From JAGTVG01 sp942491935 (GTDB lineage: Bacteria; Bacteroidota; Bacteroidia; Cytophagales; Cyclobacteriaceae): a DNA stretch of 64,000 bases. Below, piece after piece: positions 59,415 through 64,000 of the stretch (within the stretch, counting starts at the first letter, position 1; every line of letters begins with the position of its first letter). Below the pieces are notes generated by a model. That model saw nothing but the letters and a program-made list of their open reading frames with translations, made no database searches and had not been told where the DNA came from. The stretch covers positions 1 through 64,000 of the forward strand of contig CALOCZ010000056.1 in the NCBI GenBank assembly GCA_942491935.1, given 5' to 3'. The translations under genes were made by a program, and so were the position numbers.

Positions 59415-61334
59415 ATGTTAATAGAACCAGGAACCATACTAAAATCCATCAATTCGCCAGAAGATCTCAGAAATTTGGATTCCCAACAAATCATTCAATT
59501 ATCCCAAGAGCTTAGGCAATATATAATTGATAATGTCTCAATTTATGGAGGTCATTTTGGTGCCAGCCTGGGAGTCGTGGAATTAACCGTTGCCTTACAT
59601 TATGTTTTCAATACACCCAAGGACCTTTTAGTTTGGGATGTTGGCCATCAAGCTTATGGTCATAAAATCCTTACGGGAAGAAGAGATGCTTTTCACTCAA
59701 ACCGGGTTTATAAAGGAATATCCGGATTCCCTAAGCGATCAGAAAGCCAATATGATACCTTTGGCGTTGGACATTCATCAACATCAATATCTGCAGCCTT
59801 AGGAATGGCTATTGCCTCTAAATACCAAAATAAAAAGGAAAGACAACATATTGCAGTTATAGGTGATGGGGCAATGACCGGAGGAATGGCTTTCGAAGCT
59901 ATGAACCATGCCGGTGTATCAAATTCGAATCTTCTGATTGTATTGAACGACAATTGTATGTCGATCGATCCAAATGTTGGGGCACTTAAAGATTATCTTA
60001 CGGATATTACAACTTCACATACATACAATAAGTTCAAAGATGAAGTGTGGAATGTCCTTGGGAAGGTGAGTAAATTCGGAGTAAACGCCCGGGAAATTAT
60101 CTCCAATATTGAAAACAGCGTTAAATCTATGTTTTTAAAACATAGCAACCTGTTTGAATCTCTCAACCTAAGATATTTTGGGCCTGTTGACGGACATGAC
60201 CTGAATCATCTGGTCCACATATTCAAGGACTTAAAAGATATACCCGGACCTAAAATACTTCATTGCATAACAGTAAAAGGCAAAGGATTTGAGCTGGCTG
60301 AAAGAGACCAGACCAAATGGCATGCCCCAGGGAAATTTGATAAACTCACCGGAGAGATCCATATCAAATCAGGCGAAAGACCGGAGCCTCCAAAATACCA
60401 GGATGTTTTTGGACATACATTGGTTGAATTGGCCAAGTTGAACGATAAGGTAATGGGAGTCACACCAGCTATGCCTACTGGTTCTTCAATGAATTTACTA
60501 ATGAAAGAAATGCCTGAAAGAGCATTTGATGTGGGAATAGCTGAACAACATGCAGTTACATTTTCAGCTGGGCTTGCCACCCAGGGATTAATACCGTATT
60601 GTAATATTTATAGTACTTTCATGCAAAGAGCGTATGATCAGGTGATCCATGATGTATGCATTCAGAATCTTAAGGTTGTAATGTGTTTAGACAGAGCCGG
60701 GTTGGTGGGAGCAGATGGTCCTACGCATCATGGGGCATATGATATTTCCTACATTCGCGCCATTCCAAATCTGGTCGCTTCAGCTCCTATGAATGAAACT
60801 GAGTTACGCAATTTAATGTATACTGCTCAATTACCTCATATAACAAGCCCTTTCAGTATACGCTATCCAAGAGGCAAAGGCATGAAAGCTGATTGGCAAA
60901 CACCTTTTGAAGAAATTGAAGTTGGCAAGGGCCGGAAGGTAATTGAAGGAGACGAAATTGCAATCTTATCCATCGGCCATGTTGGTAATTTTGCTGTTGA
61001 AGCAATTGAGAAACTGGAATCCAAAGGAATTTTTCCAGCTTTGTATGACATGCGATTTATAAAACCACTCGATGTTGACCTTTTACACGAAGTCTTCTCA
61101 AAATTCAAGAAGATCATTACTGTTGAAGATGGTGCTCTACCTGGTGGTTTTGGGAGCAGCATTCTTGAATTTATGGCCGACAATGATTATAAAGCGAGCG
61201 TTAAACGTTTAGGTATTCCGGATAAAGTAATCGAACACGGCGATCCAGATCAACTCCACAAGGAATGTAAATATGATTCTTCAAGTATTTATTCTGCAGT
61301 ATTGGAAGTATTTGAAGAAGTATATAGCGAATAA
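59415..61334 (+). CDS. dxs: 1-deoxy-D-xylulose-5-phosphate synthase
   Basis: The 639-residue protein has the thiamine-diphosphate enzyme motifs G-G-H-F-G-A-S-L-G-V-V-E-L-T near residues 42-55, W-D-V-G-H-Q-A-Y-x-H-K, G-D-G-A-M-T-G-G-M-A-F-E-A-M-N near 151-165, F-D-V-G-I-A-E-Q-H-A-V-T and D-R-A-G-L-V-G-A-D-G-P-T-H-H. It condenses pyruvate with glyceraldehyde-3-phosphate to start the MEP pathway and vitamin B1/B6 supply. ispF is at 30.4 kb. The next gene, an alpha/beta hydrolase, starts 7 bases after its stop. Confidence 0.96.
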   Translation: MLIEPGTILKSINSPEDLRNLDSQQIIQLSQELRQYIIDNVSIYGGHFGASLGVVELTVALHYVFNTPKDLLVWDVGHQAYGHKILTGRRDAFHSNRVYKGISGFPKRSESQYDTFGVGHSSTSISAALGMAIASKYQNKKERQHIAVIGDGAMTGGMAFEAMNHAGVSNSNLLIVLNDNCMSIDPNVGALKDYLTDITTSHTYNKFKDEVWNVLGKVSKFGVNAREIISNIENSVKSMFLKHSNLFESLNLRYFGPVDGHDLNHLVHIFKDLKDIPGPKILHCITVKGKGFELAERDQTKWHAPGKFDKLTGEIHIKSGERPEPPKYQDVFGHTLVELAKLNDKVMGVTPAMPTGSSMNLLMKEMPERAFDVGIAEQHAVTFSAGLATQGLIPYCNIYSTFMQRAYDQVIHDVCIQNLKVVMCLDRAGLVGADGPTHHGAYDISYIRAIPNLVASAPMNETELRNLMYTAQLPHITSPFSIRYPRGKGMKADWQTPFEEIEVGKGRKVIEGDEIAILSIGHVGNFAVEAIEKLESKGIFPALYDMRFIKPLDVDLLHEVFSKFKKIITVEDGALPGGFGSSILEFMADNDYKASVKRLGIPDKVIEHGDPDQLHKECKYDSSSIYSAVLEVFEEVYSE

Positions 61335-61341
61335 ATAGTCT

Positions 61342-62115
61342 ATGGCATCGATTTTTTATAATGATACAGGAGAAGGATTTCCTGTAGTATTATTGCATGG
61401 ATTTTGTGAAACCAGTGATATCTGGTCAGGCATGCAAAGCCAACTCTCAAAAAACTTCCGGGTAATTACAATTGATCTGCCAGGTTTTGGAGGCAGCCCC
61501 TTATTAAATTACACCTTTAGCCTGGAAGATGTAGCAAAAGAAATAAAGTCATTCCTTGATTCAATCAATCTTACAAAATATGTGATGATTGGTCACTCTC
61601 TTGGTGGATATATTACTCTTGCATTCTCGAAATTGTATTACGATCAATTATCAGGGATTGGATTATTTCACTCCAGCGTTTTTGAGGATGAAAAAGAGAA
61701 AAAAGAGATCAGGACCAAGCTGATAGAGTTCATCAAAACCAACGGTGTTAGGACTTTTGTAAAGACTTTTATCCCATCATTGTTCTATAAGGAAAATGTA
61801 TATACTCTGGGTGATATTATCGGCACCCTGAAAAAATCAGCGGAAAAAACCCAGGCTGAATCTGTGATAAAATACGCCAGGGCAATGCGTGAGAGAACAG
61901 GAAGTGAAGAATTTCTAAGCAAATTTAAAAAACCGGTCATGTTCATAGTAGGAGAGGAAGATCCTTCAGTGCCGCTGACAAAAAGCCTTGAACAAATTAC
62001 AATACCAGAAAATTCACATGTTTTAAGACTTGCAGAAACGGGGCATATGGGTATGTTTGAAAAGCCTGATGAAACCACCAACTTTATTGAGGGTTTTTTG
62101 CACTTTTGTAGATAA
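61342..62115 (+). CDS. Alpha/beta hydrolase
   Basis: The 257-residue protein has the oxyanion motif L-L-H-G-F-C-E-T-S-D near residues 17-26, the nucleophile elbow G-H-S-L-G-G-Y near 82-88 and the late acid and base motifs G-E-E-D-P-S-V-P and T-G-H-M-G-M. The catalytic triad is Ser, Asp and His, and the fold is the common BioH/haloperoxidase type. The ester or amide substrate is unknown. It is 7 bases after dxs and probably cotranscribed. Confidence 0.85.
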   Translation: MASIFYNDTGEGFPVVLLHGFCETSDIWSGMQSQLSKNFRVITIDLPGFGGSPLLNYTFSLEDVAKEIKSFLDSINLTKYVMIGHSLGGYITLAFSKLYYDQLSGIGLFHSSVFEDEKEKKEIRTKLIEFIKTNGVRTFVKTFIPSLFYKENVYTLGDIIGTLKKSAEKTQAESVIKYARAMRERTGSEEFLSKFKKPVMFIVGEEDPSVPLTKSLEQITIPENSHVLRLAETGHMGMFEKPDETTNFIEGFLHFCR

Positions 62116-62276
62116 AGTCAATTCCCCTTGTTAAATTTGGCATAGTTGATTCTGGATATTAAATTCGGAAAAAGAAAGATTGTCATATAGGATTTCATGA
62201 ATTTAACCAAGTACTGCTTTGACAATTAACTATATATTTTTTTTGTCGATCCTGTATATTAAATAAAGCCTTTAAA

Positions 62277-63026
62277 ATGGATGCTTATTTGTACCTAGAA
62301 AAGTGGAATACATTTGGGAGATACTTATCCTTTGTATTGTTAGGGCTGGGATTATTGATCGTAATATATCATTATATGAGATTAATATTTACCAGTGATT
62401 ATAAAATCCGATACGATTACATAAATAAAAATGAAATAAGATCACTTTGGTTAAGTACGCTTTTCATATTATTTGGAATTGGCATATTTATGAATACACT
62501 ATATGCAGAAGGTGAGATCATCTGGCTTTTGGTCCGTGTATTTGTGATTGTTATGCTCGGACTTATTTTTGGTGTTATAATTTCCAATTTATTAAAGTTT
62601 TATTACCCATTCTATATTGAAAGACGTTTACGGCGCTTAAGGTACAAACCAAGAAGATCTCCCAAGACCGGTAAACCTATGAAATTATTAAGTGAAGAAG
62701 AAGAGGATGTGTACCTGGATGAAGGGATGCAAGCGGAAGAAAACGTGTTTTCTGTAGACTATGATGTTTGGATTGACGAAGAAACAGGGTATACTAAAAT
62801 TGAAAAATACGCGGGGCATCTGGTTGCTTTACAATGTCCTGAATGCAGTTACCAGACTTTAAAAGTAATAAAAGAAGAAATTCTTGAGTCACCCACTGAA
62901 AGCGAGGAAGGTGAATTGATGAAATTTTATAAGTGTGACTATTGTGGTTATAAAGAAAGAAAGGCTTTCAGAGTTGCAAAATTAAAAATGACGGTGGGTA
63001 TAAATAAGAGCAATACCAATCCATAA
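62277..63026 (+). CDS. Membrane protein with C-terminal zinc ribbon
   Basis: The 249-residue protein has three hydrophobic helices (about residues 14-32, 57-75 and 80-101), a basic linker (R-R-L-R-R-L-R-Y-K-P-R-R-S), an acidic segment and then C-P-E-C near residue 189 and C-D-Y-C near 222, the four Cys of a zinc ribbon. The ribbon would face the cytoplasm if the N-terminus is outside after three helices. I recognise no family. The 161-base upstream gap shows a T-rich run but no full promoter. Confidence 0.68.
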   Translation: MDAYLYLEKWNTFGRYLSFVLLGLGLLIVIYHYMRLIFTSDYKIRYDYINKNEIRSLWLSTLFILFGIGIFMNTLYAEGEIIWLLVRVFVIVMLGLIFGVIISNLLKFYYPFYIERRLRRLRYKPRRSPKTGKPMKLLSEEEEDVYLDEGMQAEENVFSVDYDVWIDEETGYTKIEKYAGHLVALQCPECSYQTLKVIKEEILESPTESEEGELMKFYKCDYCGYKERKAFRVAKLKMTVGINKSNTNP

Positions 63027-63092
63027 AGGATATTTTTTCTTACCTAAAAGAAAATCTAATAATTTTTTTTAAATAAACTGATTCCCGGATTA

Positions 63093-63455
63093 TCAGGGAG
63101 ACAACCCCAATGTACTGCAGACATCTGCCTTTATTTCAATTGTCCCATCCCATTCTTTAGGTGTTCCGCTATTTCCAGCTTGTTCAATAGCTTCAAAATT
63201 ATAGATTCCTGGGGAAAGCACAACAGTTACGGATCCATCTGCCTCGCAACCAGGATTGCTGGGGTAAAAGGTATTTATCGATCCGTAATAGGTATTATCT
63301 ACAAAAATATCAATGGGAGGGCCATCGAAATTTGACCAGAAGGTGAACATGCCTTCTTCCAGATTTTCACTTTCCAACAATCCTTCACATGAAACAAAAA
63401 TCAATAAAGTGAATGTCAGTAATAATGCGTTAAGTTTTAAATTCCTTGATATCAT
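63093..63455 (-). CDS. Small lipoprotein
   Basis: The 120-residue protein has a signal ending F-V-S-C (lipobox), then E-G-L-L-E-S-E-N-L. The mature part is beta-rich, with P-I-D-I-F-V-D-N-T-Y-Y-G, P-G-C-E-A-D-G-S-V-T-V and a C-terminal V-C-S-T-L-G-L. Two internal cysteines may form a disulphide. The family is unknown; a fibronectin- or carboxypeptidase-regulatory-like fold is possible. CAAAAATA at 63495-63502 on the plus strand (TATTTTTG on the coding strand) may be its -7 element. Confidence 0.6.
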   Translation of the reverse strand: MISRNLKLNALLLTFTLLIFVSCEGLLESENLEEGMFTFWSNFDGPPIDIFVDNTYYGSINTFYPSNPGCEADGSVTVVLSPGIYNFEAIEQAGNSGTPKEWDGTIEIKADVCSTLGLSP

Positions 63456-63644
63456 TTTCTATTAATACAATTTAATGCCTGATAGTAATCAGTGCAAAAA
63501 TACTACCAAAAAAAAGAGAAGCTATAAAAAGTCAATAGCGAAATAAAAACTCTTATAAAAATGGTTGAAATTGATTGAGATTGGTCCGATTTAGAATGGA
63601 AATTCGAGTATCTTTTTAAAAGGAGGAACTTACCCTGAGACAAA

Positions 63645-63676
63645 TAAAAAAGGAGACTGCCTATGAGACAGCCTCC
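63645..63676 (-). terminator. Rho-independent terminator of the partial right-edge gene
   Basis: On the minus strand GGAGGCTG pairs with CAGTCTCC (plus strand 63669-63676 and 63652-63659) with one mismatch and a nine-base loop, followed by a T-run. It lies 31 bases past the stop of the right-edge gene. The 252-base gap between the lipoprotein and this gene holds nothing else recognisable. Confidence 0.75.
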
Positions 63677-63707
63677 AATTAACTAACCTTAACGTTATGA
63701 AGAGAGT

Positions 63708-63998
63708 TTAGCGAGATAATTTATAATAGGAAATTTTATTTACTTCAGTTATAAAATCTCCTTGTCTTATAAGTTGAGTAAACTTTTCATCTTTTTTATT
63801 CCTGGTTTCATATACAAGTTGATCAGAACTATTGAAAACTTTGTATACAGAGATATCTTTTATCTCAGTTGAATTGGCTTCTAAGATTTCCAAGGCCAAT
63901 TGTTCAGTTTGGAATTCAATATCGCTTCCTTCTTCACTTCCATTTATATCGGCATAGCTAAAGTTGTTGATAGAAACTATAACCGCTATAATAATACC
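63708..63998 (-). CDS. Exported protein of unknown function (partial, starts beyond the right edge)
   Basis: The minus-strand frame is open from the window edge to a TAA at 63708-63710 and gives 96 residues. The first visible part is hydrophobic (G-I-I-I-A-V-I-V-S-I) and ends N-F-S-Y-A, a likely signal peptide and cleavage site, so only the first few codons are missing. The mature part is about 80 residues, acidic at first and ending I-S-Y-Y-K-L-S-R. No family recognised. A TTG at 63899 would start inside the mature part and is rejected. Confidence 0.55.
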   Translation of the reverse strand, partial: GIIIAVIVSINNFSYADINGSEEGSDIEFQTEQLALEILEANSTEIKDISVYKVFNSSDQLVYETRNKKDEKFTQLIRQGDFITEVNKISYYKLSR

Positions 63999-64000
63999 CA

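Noticed and set aside
1..64000. CRISPR arrays, tRNA or rRNA genes, transposases and prophage genes
   Set aside because: I saw no spaced direct repeats, no cloverleaf or rRNA-like sequences and no recombinase or phage families on either strand.

Overview
The window is an AT-rich chromosomal segment of a member of the Bacteroidota, most likely a Cytophagia-type (gliding or marine) lineage. The evidence is its gene content and its signals. Gene content includes fused SecDF, the rpmB-rpmG-DUF4295-ftsY cluster, BshC, a GldE-like CNNM/CBS protein beside LptC, DUF6048/DUF6452, DUF4105, DUF6150, and many lipoproteins and outer-membrane barrels. Several promoters match the Bacteroidota pattern TTG-N19-TAnnTTTG, Shine-Dalgarno sequences are weak, and TTG starts are frequent. 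I saw no tRNA, rRNA, CRISPR array, insertion sequence or prophage. No gap between genes exceeds 300 bases.

Layout. 1-4.9 kb: tail of a SpoIIE-type phosphatase, RecX, a DinB-fold protein, a TANGO2-like NRDE protein, an ATP-grasp ligase, a small exported protein, a radical SAM/SPASM protein and a FeoB-associated Cys-rich peptide. 4.9-9 kb (minus): inositol monophosphatase, RsmI, pterin dehydratase, DUF4105 protein, a lipoprotein methyltransferase and DUF493. 9-16.6 kb (minus): an envelope cluster of PpiD, GldE-like protein (interrupted by an in-frame TGA), a small membrane protein, LptC, a TPR protein, an OM barrel and CoaX. 16.6-23.7 kb: AnmK, NhaD antiporter (frameshifted), YraN, ManA, LipB, a MORN-type protein and ornithine aminotransferase. 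23.8-32 kb: ribosomal proteins and FtsY, DUF6048/DUF6452, RimO, BshC, MnmD, IspF, a barrel and DUF6249. 32-35.6 kb: an ECF sigma factor with a putative membrane partner, then an EF-G paralogue that lacks the catalytic GTPase histidine. 35.7-47.2 kb (minus): GH3-family ligase, LptB, RecJ, a TPR-containing sensor kinase and a 1644-residue exported protein. 47.2-57.9 kb (minus): PrmA, DUF6150, TpiA, a HupE-like permease, a 2'-5' RNA ligase-like protein, SecDF, a small membrane protein, Udk, RdgB, two FKBP lipoproteins and NrnA. 58-64 kb: Ndk, ScpA, Dxs, an alpha/beta hydrolase, a membrane zinc-ribbon protein, a lipoprotein and a partial exported protein.

Most of the window is housekeeping: envelope biogenesis (LptB, LptC, SecDF, PpiD), nucleotide clean-up (NrnA, RdgB, Udk, Ndk), RNA and ribosome modification (RsmI, RimO, PrmA, MnmD) and cofactors (CoaX, LipB, Dxs, IspF, BshC). 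The most unusual items are the EF-G paralogue with an altered GTPase site and a structured leader, the two interrupted genes at 11.8 and 18.3 kb, a terminator abutting the lptC start codon, the ATP-grasp/radical-SAM neighbourhood, the 1.6 kb-residue exported protein with a Trp/Asp tandem segment, and the frequent TTG starts. I found no clearly new defence or mobile system.
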